DNA from: Utricularia gibba
Lineage: Eukaryota; Streptophyta; Magnoliopsida; Lamiales; Lentibulariaceae
Reading direction: 5' to 3'
Length of the DNA: 64,000 bases
Assembly (NCBI GenBank): GCA_002189035.1
Contig: NEEC01000007.1
Coordinates: forward strand, 1,798,001 to 1,862,000
A model generated the notes under the pieces. It was not told the DNA's origin, did no database searches, and worked only from the letters and a program-made list of their open reading frames with translations. Shown here piece by piece: positions 36,323 to 54,138 of this stretch (positions are counted from its first letter, which is position 1; every line of letters starts with the position of its first letter). The position numbers and the translations under genes are program-made.

Positions 36323-37254
36323 TTAAATCTTTCCTACAATATCCTCTAAGGTAATGTTCAAGGAATCAGAAGACCCCTTCTTCACAGTCTCCCCACGAGA
36401 AGCCAGAAACTGTTCAACACTTCCTGGATCCCCAAACCATCCCAAACGATCAGCCATCAGATGCAAATTGTTGCACCCGTCGCATCTTGCAATGACGACG
36501 CCTTTGTTGTACGATTCCCGGCAAGCCGTCTTAACTGATCGGGTATCACAGACTTTGCAGGTGAACACCATCACCAAGTCATGTCTTTCAGATATCTTCA
36601 GCTTTGAGTTCACTTGGGGTATCACTGTGGTCTCTGTGTTTGCTGGAGCAGAAGCAAGAATCCCGGTTCCGGGTGCCGAGCTGCCGCTTCCTGCCTCTGA
36701 GAGTTCCTGGGGAAGAGCGGGGGTGGGCTCAGCAGGAGACTGAAATCTCCTGGAATACTGTCCACTGGTGGGAGAAGGATGCCGTGCAGAAGTGCCGATG
36801 CATGAGATATCTGCAACTTCAAAATGGTGGAAACGGTGAGTTCAAATGAGGTATTCATTGACACTGTTGAAATACATGAAACAGCACCTCAACTTCTATT
36901 TTCAAGATACGGAAAACAAGGGATACGACAGGATTTACAGCTCATGTAAAGGGAAATGAGTTATGACGCCTCAAATGCTCAACTCTAAAGCTTTGTGGAC
37001 AGGCATTTGAAAGAGATTTGAATATAGCGTGTCGAGTGTACATTCGTCTCAGCTATTAAGATGCAGCAAAATTCGAAACCCTAATGAAATCGAATTGCAA
37101 GGGAGTCCCTTCTCTGAATCAAAATCCAAACTTGGCAAAACCCAGATTAATAAAAAGAAAACCCACGCATGTGAGAGAAGGATGGACGACCTCTAGAAAG
37201 CGGGTGTGGATGAGATTTTGACGCCAGGAGATTGAGAACTCGACGAGCCGCCAT
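36323..37254 (-). CDS. DNL-type zinc-ribbon protein (Zim17/HEP family), probably organellar
   Basis: Two exons, 37254-37167 and 36810-36323, join in phase 1 to give 191 residues. The N-terminus MAARRVLNLLASKSHPHP is rich in Arg, Ser and hydrophobics with no acidic residue, as in a mitochondrial (or plastid) transit peptide. A Ser/Pro-rich linker follows. The DNL domain has C-x2-C in FTCKVCDTRS, then a second pair in ARCDGCNNLHLMADRLGWFG; the four Cys bind zinc. Proteins of this family are Hsp70 escort proteins that keep organellar Hsp70 soluble and active. In the final 40 residues the sequence is acidic and ends in LEDIVGKI. The gene is intact. Confidence 0.9.
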
Positions 37255-37950
37255 CGCTGAGCAGGCTTCTTGGTCCAGCTGCTCCACCACGGATCCAGGA
37301 CTCCCGAGTTTCTCAATTCAAATAAGACAGCTTAGGAAGAAGGTGGAGTGACCAACAAGCAAGACGTGGGCCGAACCGACCCCCTACATGGGCCGGACCT
37401 CCGGTTCACCATATCCAGCGCCGACTACCGGCGGATATCTCGATTCTGATCAAATTCCCGTAGAATCTGAATACCAAGGCGGCATGCCGGAGATTCGAGT
37501 TTTGCGAGTTACCGATGGAGTCCTACATGATCCTCCAGCCGGAACGCCATCAAAAGGAATCCGGGGGATTCGCAAATCATGAAACAAAATCAGAAAACCC
37601 ATCTAACAGACAGACAGAAAAGGCAAAAACCCAACGAATTCACTACATTTTGTTTTCCAAGAATCCAATTTCATGGAATGAACAGAATACGTATCTAAAA
37701 GCCGACACTCATCAGTTATCCAAAGCACACAAGAAGCATGATGCACATTTATAGTCCACCGCCCTTGAAAGTGCTGCTGCAAAAGAATCGTCAACCTGGT
37801 GGGACGTGGGAGGGGGACACGGATGCGTAATGTAAAACAAGAACCGAACTAGACAGGTAAAAGAGTAACGGATAACTGCTAAACAATTTAGAATGCGTCC
37901 TACTTTTTACCGCAACTGCTACCAGTGCCATTCCCAGGATGGCGTGCTGT
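37255..37950. other. Spacer between ELF6-like and DNL genes
   Basis: About 700 bases lie between the ELF6-like stop and the DNL-gene start, both on the minus strand. It contains the ELF6-like 3' untranslated region and the DNL-gene promoter. No separate gene is visible. Confidence 0.4.
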
Positions 37951-43322
<5,372 letters not shown>

Positions 43323-44691
43323 CACATCAATCCAAATTTCACTCAAACTCCATAACAAACGGTATACCTCACATGACCTTGCGATATTCCAAAACTTCCA
43401 GTCATCAAGATTCACACCCCCAAGAACCAAGAGCAGTCCTGGAAGCACCAAAAGACAACTATTACTAAAAAACCAGAACAGGAAAACGCCAAACCAGTGG
43501 GCGCAGTATGCAATGTATGACTTACCCTGCTACAAGGAATTAACAGCTCCCACTGATAAGAAGCAAGGGAGTGTGAATTCCAGCCGGCGATGAACCGATA
43601 ACAAGGGCTTTCGATTTGGGGATTAGACCATATCGAGAAATGCGAACTCCCCAGTACCTTCCTGAATCAGCAGAGCCTCAGCACTTCGGATTTAGATTGC
43701 TCGGTGGTGATGGGCGGCCCTTCCGGATTTGGGCTATCCCACAGAAAGATCCGCCAACAGAAAAACAACCAACTAATCTTATAAACCCAAAAAAAATAAA
43801 AAATTGGATCTAAAAAATTGTTTGATACTCAATATAATTAAAAATAATATTATTAAAATAAAAATATTATTTTAATTTCAAAATGTATTTTGTATGTAAA
43901 AATTATATTATATTGATTAATATAAGGATTATCTTATCACATATATTTAAAAATCGTTGTACAATAATTCCTCTTCACTATAAACATATTTTTCAACTTT
44001 AATAATCTTATTTATGAATTACACATTTTTATATATTATATAAAATCTCATATATTATGAGAATATTATTATATTTATTGAAATTTTTTTTTGAAAAAGA
44101 TTTTAAATATTTACTGAATAATGTGATATTTATTGTAACTCTCCAAACATATATTATAATTAAAATAATATAAAATAAATTCAATAATAATTTAAAAAGT
44201 GTTACTATATAAAACAAAAGTATACCACCACTTTTGAATAAAATCATATTACATCTTATCTTTATAAGCCACATTTTTTATTTGTGCTAAAAATTTGTAT
44301 TTTATAAATTTATAATTCAATAATTATTTTTTTATTTTAAAAAATAATAAAATGATTTTTAGTGAAAAAAATTCGAACTCTTAATTTTCTTGTTATACAA
44401 GAATACAATCAAATAATTCAATACGTATAATATTAAATATTTATTGTGTCACGTATTTAATACGTGTTCCTAAATTATTTTCGTAATACCATCCTTATCT
44501 TTTTATGAGATGTATTACAAATTTGGACATGATAAAGTGTGAAAAAAATTGGTTACCGTCAATTAAAAATTTTTGCGTAAATGAAAATGAGAGATTTGTC
44601 AATTTTATGAGATGGAAAACCGTCAATAAATAGTAGGACACAGTGCTGCTTGAATTCTGGACAACTACAGCTTCCTCTTCTGCTCTTCACG
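43323..44691. other. Long AT-rich intergenic region
   Basis: The first ~450 bases are the ELF6-like leader and promoter. About 43800-44560 is extremely AT-rich with no coding signal. The thaumatin-like promoter lies at the right end. Confidence 0.6.
44623..44633 (+). promoter_or_regulatory. Possible TATA element of the thaumatin-like gene
   Basis: TCAATAAATAG lies about 60 bases before the ATG at 44692, a plausible distance. Assignment is by position and composition only. Confidence 0.4.
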
Positions 44692-46107
44692 ATGAAGCCT
44701 GACGCCTTTCTGCTTCTGCTGGCCACTGCGATTCTCTGTGTTGTCGCCGGGGAGGTGTCCGGCGCGGCGATGACTCTGCAAAACAAATGCAGCTACACGG
44801 TTTGGCCGGGAATCCAGCCCGGCGGTGGGAGCGAGATTTTGGCGAACGGGGGATTTGAGTTGGCGAGTAACGAGGGGCGCACTATTGAGCTGCCCGCTGG
44901 GTGGTCAGGGCGTGTATGGGGCCGGAATGGGTGCTCTTTCGACGCCAGTGGGCGTGGGAGTTGCGCCACCGGCGATTGTGGTGGAGCGCTGCTCTGCAAT
45001 GGGTTTGGCGGGACTCCTCCGGCCAGCCTTGCCGAGATTACGCTTGGGAGGGAGAAGGACTTCTACGACGTGAGCCTCGTTGATGGATACAATATAGGCA
45101 TTTCCATGACGCCGATTGGTGGATCAGGTACAATATTTACCATCCTTTTCTTTGCATGCAATTTGATACCTCCATGTTTTGCATCAACAAGTAATCAAGC
45201 ATGTGGCCCTTACAATATTTTAAAACTGTTGGGTCAATATATTTTTTATATATTTGATTTTATATATATTTGCTATGATATTAGATAATAGATATGAAAT
45301 TTCATATTGTTAGTTGAAATGAATTTCAACTAATTTATATAATATGATACATTTTGAATTTTGATGAATTTAAGAATGAATTGAATATCGTATACGTATA
45401 GAATTTATTAGATTGGATTGATTTTTCGAAAACCTTTCAAAACTCAAAAAGCTACATGTATAATGATTTCTATGATCGAGATCATGTTCTCAAGTGCTCT
45501 CTTCAATGTTAGAGTATCGAAAAATCATTTAGAATATTATGTATACTTGAGTTTTAATCGTTTTTTTCATTTTTATATTCAATTTTCAACAATTGCATCA
45601 CTATGAATCCATGTGAAAACATAGATGTGGACAATGCACAAAGTTTTTCATTCTCATTTCTACTGAAAACTAAACAAAACAGCCAGAGGGAGATTCGAGT
45701 ACGTAGTGATCAAACCATTTGTGGCTATCATGTTTAAGAAAGAGCACAGATGAAAATGAAATGCGTGCACAGTCGGGGCGTGCTGATGAGAACAAACTGT
45801 TGTTGTTTCAGGGGACTGCGCCTACGCTGGATGCGTGTCGGATCTGAATGCCATCTGCCCGGCGGCGCTTCAGGTCCGATCGACCGACGGGCAACAGGTG
45901 GTGGCCTGCAAGAGCGCATGCCTCGCCTTCAACACTCCCGAGTACTGCTGCACAGGCAGCTATGGCAGCCCCGATACGTGCAAACCGACTGAATATTCAA
46001 GGATCTTCAAGGTCGCTTGTCCCAGAGCTTACTCTTACGCCTACGACGATCCCTCCAGTCTCGTCACTTGCACCGGCGCTAGCTATTCCATCACTTTCTG
46101 CCCCTAA
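44692..46107 (+). CDS. Thaumatin-like protein (PR-5 family)
   Basis: Exons 44692-45127 and 45812-46107 join in phase 1 to give 243 residues. A signal peptide ([20 protein letters not shown]) precedes the mature start [15 protein letters not shown]. Typical family stretches follow: [44 protein letters not shown], then C-rich [12 protein letters not shown] and the C-terminal YSITFCP. The many cysteines fit the eight-disulfide fold, and the residues of the acidic cleft (R, E, D, D, D) appear in order. Such proteins are secreted or vacuolar; several are induced in defence and some inhibit fungi or bind glucans. There is no C-terminal extension beyond the fold. Specific activity cannot be told from sequence. 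Confidence 0.94.
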
Positions 46108-47863
46108 TATGTAGCCGAGGAGATACTAAATACATGTAAGGGTTTTATAATATCTATTTCTTACAGCATTGTCGGATTATAAATTATGGGTTGACTGGTT
46201 GCAAATATATATTATTAAATTTAATATTTATATATTTCTAAAAATTTTAATTTTTTTTATCAAAAATATTGAATCGAGTCTAAAAATTATCATGGATTCG
46301 AATTCAATCAAAAGTTTAAACCCAATTTTAAAACATAATTAAATTGGACGATGGATATATCTATCGAGAGTATTATAGGATTTTTGATATTATAATATAT
46401 AAATTTATAGTTATATTTAAATATATATCATTTTTTGATTAATTAGTATATATGCATGATAATTTTGTATGATTATATTATTCATATACTCATTTTTTGA
46501 ACGTGTAGATGATATATATACAAATGGCAAAGATGTAATAATTATATTTATATTATTCATATACTTAAATTTCTATTCTTACTTATCAAATATTATATAC
46601 AATTAAATTATATATATATTTATTTAGTTATATTATATTTAGACATATTAATACATTAATATCAAATCAAAGTTATTGGATCGAATGAGACTCGTTAAAC
46701 AAGGCATAAGTACAGAATCTTAAATTCTACTGCCCACGGAAATGGAAAAAAAAAGAAAGTCAAATGAAGAAACAGGCATAGGGTGGAGGGAGACCTACAA
46801 AAACCGCTGATAAGCGAAGGTGGTTCAAGGACAGGGAGCTGCAGCTCATCCCTTCCACCTCTACCCACAGAAAGCAAGCAAAACAGTTTACTGGGTGCTG
46901 GTTCATAATTTCCAATGGGCGCCATAGGCAGTAGATCTAGTAGCCAGAGATTTATCACCCACAGAGAAATTGGTTCACGTGAAAACAAAAAAAGATCAGA
47001 GAGAATATCTTAAGGTGTTGTTGTCAACATTCCGTGAAGAAAGGGGAAGCCTTTGGAGTTCACTGCGTTTAAGTGCCATTGCCATTCAACGGTTACATCC
47101 CTATAAAATGGGAAACATCGTTTCTTCCAGCAATACGCTTCAGCCGTATCCGTATCTTGAGTTGCAGTAAAAGAACCGTGTTGTAAAATCGTAGTAAAAG
47201 GATTTCTTCCTCTTTCCCCGAGAGTAACTCTCTGTTTTTTTTTTTTGGCCCTCTTTTACTCATTACTGTGAAATGGAAGTGTGTGTTGTGAAACGTTGCT
47301 GAGTTTGTCTCCAGAGGCGGTGACAACACCAAGGTGGGTAACTTATTCATCTTCGACTGCTTTGGTTTTACAAAGTTTACTATTTTACTTCAGAAATTTA
47401 CGCGGGTCTGGGAAAGACTTTCACTTTCTGTCATCAGTACTCTGTGGTCGGGCATGCAGAAATCAAGAACCTGTTTTTCAACCTTTTATGTTACTATTAT
47501 CGTTCAAGAACTGATTGCAACTATCACTTTTTGTTGAGAGGAGGGTGTGATGGTGTAAAAACTATATCTTGATGATCTGAATCATATTTCTTCTTTCAGT
47601 ATCGTTGAGATTTAAAATTTCAAATGAAAGAGGTTATAGTTTGAATGTGTCGTATATGCATCGCTTCTATGCTAAGAGTTTTGTAATAACTGCAGCTTCG
47701 CGACGCACTCCAACCGTGCAGATTCGAATTTCTTCTGCTGGAGGAAAATTCGTAGGACCCGGCTAATTTTGCATGTAGCTTGAAATTTTGTTTTATTTGA
47801 TCCCGCAGTGGTGGATGGGAAGATCAAACTAGTGAAGCTTTATAGAGTTGAAGGACTGCGAAA
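46108..47863. other. Intergenic and probable 5' leader of the ZIP gene
   Basis: AT-rich DNA runs to about 46690, then mixed sequence. A GTGGGTAAC donor-like site near 47334 and a CCCGCAG acceptor near 47809 suggest an intron in the ZIP leader. Short open frames here show no similarity. Confidence 0.4.
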
Positions 47864-49953
47864 ATGTGTTTAAGAGCAATGTGGAAGGTTTTGCTTTTGC
47901 TCTTTGTAAGTTCTTTTGGTAATCTAGTGATTGCTAGGCATGAGGAAGAACCTGTAAGCAGATTGATAGCTGCCCCAAATTGGAAACCATGGGGCACTGT
48001 GATAGATGGGTCTGGCAAGGAGTACACCTTAGATACAAGCGGTGTCGATATGGGTCGAGATATAGGTGGAACTAACAGAGTGCCAGTGCTAACAGTTGCA
48101 TTTTGCACTTTGGCAATGGCTGCTGCCACTGGTTTTGGGGCTGTGCCTTTCTTCTTTGTGGAGCTTGATCCTCAGTGGGCTGGAATATGCAATGGGATTG
48201 CTGCTGGTGTGATGCTTGCTGCTAGCTTTGATCTCATAAGGGAGGGGCAAGATCATGGGAGTGGGAGTTGGGTGGTTTCGGGTATTCTGGCTGGGAGCAT
48301 TTTCATAATGTTTTGCAAGAAGGTGTGTTCCCAATTACACATTTCATCTACATTGTTTTCAAACGTAGTCATCTTTGTCATCTGTTATGTTGCTTCGCTT
48401 TACAGTTTCTTGAGAAATATGGTGAAGTCAGTATGTTGGACATAAAGGGAGCAGAAGCAGCTAAAGCAATTCTTGTTGTGGGAATTATGACACTGCATTC
48501 TGTTGGAGAGGGCTCCGGTGTTGGAGTTTCGTTTGCTGGCTCTAAGGGCCTGTCACAAGGGATCCTGATTGCTTTGGCCATCGCCGTACATAACATCCCG
48601 GAAGGATTAGCTGTTAGTATGGTCTTATCATCAAGAGGGGTATCTCCGAAGAATGCAATGTTATGGAGTGTGATCACATCACTGCCGCAGGTTTGAAGTT
48701 ATGAACTTTCACTAAATTTCCTCGCTTCCTTGTTAATGATCAGAAGCTGAACTTCTCTTTGTATTTGCAGCCCATTGTTGCTGTGCCATCATTCATATGC
48801 GCAGAGGCATTCAGCAAGCTCTTGCCATTTGCAACTGGCTTCGCTGCAGGATGCATGATCTGGATGGTGATGTCCGAAGTCCTCCCTGATGGTTTCAAGG
48901 TAATTCGAAGGCCTCACTTTCTATACTCAATTGTCTTCACGAAGCTTATGTGTTGAAACTCTGTTGTCCTCTGCTCATTGCAGGAAGCTTCCCCATCTCA
49001 TGTTGCGTCAGCAGCTACACTTTCTGTGGCATTCATGGAGGCTCTTAGTACTGCGTTTGAGCATTTTGGTCACAGTTACAAGTGAGACACCTCCTTCACT
49101 ATGCTTATTCGATCTCTCCGGTTTTTACTAAACTGAGTCGACTTTTCAGTCTTGAGGATGCTTCGGGTTTCGCTGTCTCTCTTCTGTTCGGACTAGGCCC
49201 CTTGCTTGGTGGTCTGGCCCTTGCGGCATTCGCGCTGTCGTTTAAAACTCATCCCTCCCTGCTCACGGGTGTGGCCTCCGGCATTGCTGCTGTACTCAGT
49301 TTATGGAGACCTCTCCAACTCTTTCTATCTTCCAAAATGGGCTTCTTCCCTGTTCTCCTTATCGGCATTGGATCAGCATCAGCTCACGCAGCCTTATCCT
49401 GCGCTACCAAGTTCAGAAATGAGCAGAAAACTTCAGCAGACATCATAAAAGGTTCACCATTCAGCCCCATGACACTCATCCATGCCATCCTTTTATCTGC
49501 CGCCATCTCTTTCCACGCTCTTGCCGAGGGACTTGCACTAGGGGTGGCTGCTCCGAGAGCGTACGGTCTAGGGAGGCACATTATCCTCCCGTATCGCTTC
49601 ATGGGTTCCCTCGGGGTGCCACGGCAGCCAGCTGCGTGCTAGGCGCGACCAACAACTGGTACCTGTCGTCCTTATCGGCTGCGGTCGTCGGCGTCGCGGG
49701 TCCGCTGGGCGCCATTGGAGCAATCCTTGGTGGGATTGGCTACAGTGGACTGGATCATGTGATGATGCTGGCTTGTGGTGCGCTTGTGCCTTGCTTTGGG
49801 AGCATCATTCAGCGAGGTGTGAAGCTGGATAAAAGGAGAAGTATTGGTGGTTTTCTTGTTGGTGCTGCCTGCGCAGCCACGTGTTTAATGTGCACGAAGC
49901 TTGTCTGCTTGCATACGCCTTACTGTAATTCTGCTCCAGAAGCAGTGAGGTAG
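47864..49953 (+). pseudogene. ZIP-family metal transporter with a one-base frameshift
   Basis: Exons 47864-48322, 48406-48690, 48771-48899, 48984-49081 and 49150-49953. Read without the break, the coding length is one base short of 592 codons. Frame is lost near 49587-49591: CTCCCGTATCGC would need one more C to keep the conserved phrase VSLHGFPRG. As written, a stop falls at 49640-49642 after 487 residues. Beyond it, the other frame stays open and conserved to CLHTPYCNSAPEAVR, the expected family end. A signal peptide, a luminal segment and several membrane helices are visible, with ZIP motifs HSVGEGSGVG and HNIPEGLAV (metal-binding His and Glu). The family moves zinc and related ions across membranes. 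A sequencing error in a C run is a strong alternative to true loss. Confidence 0.85.
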
Positions 49954-50100
49954 GCAGATGATGAGGAAGATGAGTTGTACGAAACGAGAGCTTTATCTGA
50001 AAATATTATTAAAAAAATCATTATATTATATATTACAAAGAAACGATTTTGCGACCATTCGGAGAATTGCACTCACGCCGGAGTTTGCGACGGGCCGGCC

Positions 50101-51765
50101 ATGGCGGTGCAGTTGTTGTACGCGGCGGCGCCCAACAGTCAGTGTTCATGCTTAGCGTTAACCATCAAGTCATCGTCGATTGTTCCAAGCAATTCCGACC
50201 CAGAGCCCCTGGAGATTCGCAAATGTACGCGCAGGGACCTGTCAAGGTTTTTGAGAACGGATGCCGCCATTCGAGCCATAGAGAAAAAGTCGAATTCATC
50301 AAAGCACACCAACCTCTGGCCAAGGGCTGTCTTGGAATCTCTTCACGATGCCATTCAAGATAACCGCTGGGAGACTGCTCTTAAGGTTTTTTATTCTGTA
50401 CTTTCAGACTTCTTGAAATTTATTGGAAGATATAGCAACATAAAAGGGAGCAAAAGTCATCCTGTGTCTTTATAATGTGCTATCCAGAGTATAGAGATGA
50501 TATAATAGTGTGGTTTAAGTTTCTATTATTTTTATCAGAAGTGAAAAGTTGGAGAGGATTGTGGGTCATTTTTATGTATTGGATTTAGATTCTAGGAAGA
50601 TGAAGCAAATGGAATATTACTGATTGGTCTGTTGCTCTTTCGGTCACTTTCTTTTCACGTTTGTTTGTAGATATTTGGTCTTCTAAGGAGGCAACAATGG
50701 TATAAGCCTAGATGCCAAACTTATACAAAGCTACTGATGATGCTTGGCAAATGTCGGCAGCCAAATCAGGCTAGCTTGCTGTTTGAAACCATGCGTTTTG
50801 ATGGGCTTCAACCAACAGTCGACGCCTACACTGCACTTGTGAGTGCCTATTCTTCCAGTGGCCTCTTGCATAAGGCAATACAAATTATTGCTGAGATGAA
50901 GTCAACACATGATTGCAAGCCTGATACTTTCACTTTCACAATCCTTATCAGGTCATGCCTTAAATTCAAGTGCTTTGATGTGATTGGACTAATTTTAAAG
51001 GAGATGTCAGATTTGGGAATTGAGTGTAGTAACGTAACCTACAATATTTTGATTGAAGGATATGGAAAAGCCAGGCGATTTGAAATGATGGAGGACTCAT
51101 TAATCAACATGATTCAAAGTGGAAATTGTTATCCAGATATTTTTACTTTCAACTCCACAGTAGGGGCTTATGGCAGATGTGGGAGGATTGCAGAAATGGA
51201 AAAATGGTTTGAGGAGTTTCAGTTGATGGGATTGAATCCTGATGTCATGACGTATAATATTCTTATTAAAGCGTATGGGAGCTGTGGGATGCACAATAAA
51301 ATGATGTCTGTATTTGATTTTATGAAAAAGCGCTTTATTTCACCATCTTTAGTTACCTATAATTGTATTATTGACGCATTTGGGAAGGCTGGTGACATCA
51401 AGAAGATGGATGATATGTTTCTGGAAATGAAGGATAGAAGTCTGAAGCCTAATTCAATTACATATACATCTCTTATCGGTGCATACAGCAAAGCAGGCCT
51501 GTTGGAAAAGATCAGTTCAGTTTTGAGGCAAGTGGATAATTCTAATGTAGTTCTTGATACGCCTTTCTTCAACTGTGTGATAAATGCTTATGGCAATGCT
51601 GGTCAGTTGGAAAGGATGATGGAGTTATTCACTGCATTGAAGGGAAGTGGATGCAAACCAGATGAGGCAACTTATGCTGCAATAGCTCAAGCTTATCGTG
51701 CTCATGGAATGACTGAATCTGCTCAGGATTTTGAGCATTATTTGATCCATCCGAAGAACACTTGA
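50101..51765 (+). CDS. P-class pentatricopeptide repeat (PPR) protein, probably plastid
   Basis: Two exons, 50101-50385 and 50671-51765, joined in phase 0, give 459 residues. The N-terminal region is rich in Ser and Arg with few acidic residues, consistent with a plastid or mitochondrial transit peptide, then a spacer with DLSRFLRTD. From about residue 95 there are roughly nine to ten 35-residue PPR motifs, seen as repeated phrases VDAYTALVSAYS, VTYNILIEGYG, MTYNILIKAYG, VTYNCIIDAFG and ITYTSLIGAYS. No E, DYW or SMR domain follows. P-class PPR proteins bind organellar RNA in a sequence-specific way and act in stability, splicing or translation. Its ATG lies only 148 bases past the ZIP stop, so the promoter must overlap the ZIP 3' end. 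Confidence 0.92.
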
Positions 51766-52196
51766 ACTCTGCTTACTGCTGTACAAGCTATCAATTTCCA
51801 CCATTGGTTCTCGATTTCACTGCTCCCAGATTGTTGCTCTTGGTGTTTTGTACTGTTCTTACAAGGCAAGAATGAGGAAATTCTTGAATGAGTATGGTAG
51901 TTCAGTTCTAGTTGGTACAGGAAGAAGCATGTTATTCTAGATTACTTTGTTAATTATCTGCCTTGTGGATATGCGAAAATTGAAGGTGAAGCTTCACTCA
52001 GAAGAATACCTTGTAAAACTACGAAACAGTACAGTATCCAATTATGGGAAAATTGAAAGCAGATTTCGTTGATCCCTGTGCTTTCTTTTTTAAAATGCAA
52101 GGGAATGTGAAAAGTTCGTCAGACCAGATAATAGTGGATGCTGAGATCATTGGAACTCAATTACAGCTTTAAGGGAAAGGAACTCAAGATCTATCA
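51766..52196. other. Convergent 3' flanks of PPR and reductase genes
   Basis: Untranslated ends of two converging genes; nothing else recognised. Confidence 0.45.
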
Positions 52197-53551
52197 TTAC
52201 AAATTAATCAGCTTCTTCTCCAGGAGGTTATCAATGGTGTCCTTAACACTCGTCTCAAGACAAGTGAATTCAACCCCCAACGACTTTGCTTTCTCATTCG
52301 ACACTTGGAAAAGAGGTGCCTCTAGTTGACCTGGAACCAAACTGCACAAGGAGAGCAAAGCTGAAGAAGATTCTGTGGAATATTTGGAGTGATAACATAA
52401 GAACAAGTATCATCATCTATGCTATTTACCACCTTGGTTGATGGTTGAGGAGAGTAGGGTAGTGCTGGTAAATGACCCTCAAAATATCAAACACAGTGAC
52501 TACTTTTTGCACAAGACAGTAGCGACCCTCAGCTGAAAGTTCCTCCAATGCCAAGATATGTGCTTGTGCAACGTCTCTGACATCGACGAAAGTAACATGT
52601 CCTAAAGGCATTCCATATGGAGCCACCTTTCCTGCAAGGTAAGAGAAGTAAGATCTAGTAAAGAAGCTTGATGTATGCAAACACCATACTTTGTGTGAGT
52701 AAGGAGAGGATAATGCCAGACGAAAAATTGATGCTTGGTTGAAGGGGAGGACCGATAGTTAATCCTGGATTCATGACAACCAAGTCTAAAGCACTTCCCT
52801 GCACAAACTGCGTGGCTGCTTCTTCTGCCAATGTTTTGGACAATGTGTACCATTGCTATCATGGAAGGAAGATTGACTCAGGTTTGAGCAAGATGAGAGT
52901 AAAAGAACAATGTATATACCTCGGTTTCTCTGCAGTATTCAGCGTCAGAGAACCAGGATTCATCGACTATGGCTCCCTGGGAAAAGACTTTTTTGCTAGC
53001 CATAACAGAAGACATAGAAGATGTCAAGACAACTCTCTTAATCGATGGCACCTTGGCACAAGAATGGAGAACATTGAGCGTTCCCTCAACAGCCGGGTCA
53101 ATGATTTCCTTCTGTTACATTGAAGTGCAGTGCAAGAGCACAAGATTCTGTGAATAAATGCAACTGGAAGAACAACCAAAACAGTGATATGGGGATGACA
53201 GGACCTGTGGATCAGTAATGTTCTCGAATTCAACTGGAGAGGCTGTGTGGAAAACACCATGACACCCCTCGACAGCAGCATCAAAAGATCCCTGTTCAAG
53301 CAAGTCTGCTTGGAACAAAAGCAGTCTCTCCTTAGCACCTTCCAGTGCTTTCAAGTGATCAACCTTGCCTGAATCCCCTGATGATGCAGCAAAATTATCA
53401 CAGATGCATCCTCGGATGCCAAAATGTGAGATGATTACTTACTGATATTCCGGACCGTCGCATTTACAGTATAACCCCGTTGAAGGAGAAGCTTGACAAG
53501 CCACGATGCTATGAAGCCGGAGGCTCCCGTCACACAGACCACTGTACTCAT
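52197..53551 (-). CDS. Cinnamoyl-CoA reductase / dihydroflavonol reductase-like SDR
   Basis: Six exons: 53551-53443, 53368-53205, 53111-52920, 52855-52690, 52631-52433 and 52341-52197, giving 324 residues, normal for this extended SDR family. The N-terminus has the NADP-binding Rossmann motif [16 protein letters not shown]. Then come [10 protein letters not shown], the central [10 protein letters not shown] (catalytic Ser) and [12 protein letters not shown], with the catalytic Tyr and Lys of the YxxxK motif. [16 protein letters not shown] is typical of this branch. These enzymes reduce CoA esters, aldehydes or ketones with NADPH. The lignin-specific cinnamoyl-CoA reductases carry NWYCYGK-like motifs, and this protein differs (QWYTLSK), so it is better called CCR-like. 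Its substrate is not known. Confidence 0.88.
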
Positions 53552-54138
53552 TTCTTCTGTCCAGCAAGAGCAAGAAACCAGCAGCTGCACAGAACCAGAG
53601 TAACTCTGGAACCTCTACTATGGCATTTCATTATAAATAGGCATTTCATTCGCTCACAACACACAGGTGAAAAGCAAAACCAGGATGTGGTGACATTCTG
53701 CTACGTTACCTTGGTAATAAATCTGTGGTAGCCCTGTTCTCAGTAGACAAAGGAGAAACAAACACCTGACATTTAGTTACAGGACACAGGTACTTGTCCA
53801 TTTTAGTACATCTAATTTTTCATTAATTGTAGACATTATTTCTTGATCATTGTCTGATATCACTAATTTATCAATATTTTGAAGATTATTTATTCAGTAT
53901 ATAACTTTCCGTTAAAATAAGTATACAATTCTTCCATTTATTACAAGCACCATATACTAACATTCTTCCTCCTAGAAATGTTTGGGGTAAAAAGGGAATG
54001 AATAACAAGTGTATGGGCTTTTCAGCAATTATGAAGAAGTTGAGGCCTTTTGATGCAAGTACCGACGAGCTTCATTTACTCAACCTACTGAAGTCAGTTT
54101 GTTTGGGTAACCAACTCCTTTCACTTCAAGGCTCCGCA
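53552..54138. other. Divergent promoter region between reductase and GPI-protein genes
   Basis: Shared upstream DNA, AT-rich at about 53760-53960. A minus-strand TATA element lies at 53639-53632. No gene was recognised. Confidence 0.45.
53632..53639 (-). promoter_or_regulatory. TATA element of the CCR-like gene
   Basis: TATTTATA on the minus strand, about 80 bases before the ATG at 53551. Confidence 0.45.

Noticed and set aside
44029-44274. Open frame in AT-rich DNA upstream of the thaumatin-like gene
   Set aside because: Composition is simple AT-rich sequence (Ile/Asn/Lys/Phe); no conserved pattern.
46695-46988. 97-codon minus-strand frame upstream of the ZIP gene
   Set aside because: No similarity recognised, and it lies in the probable ZIP promoter or leader.
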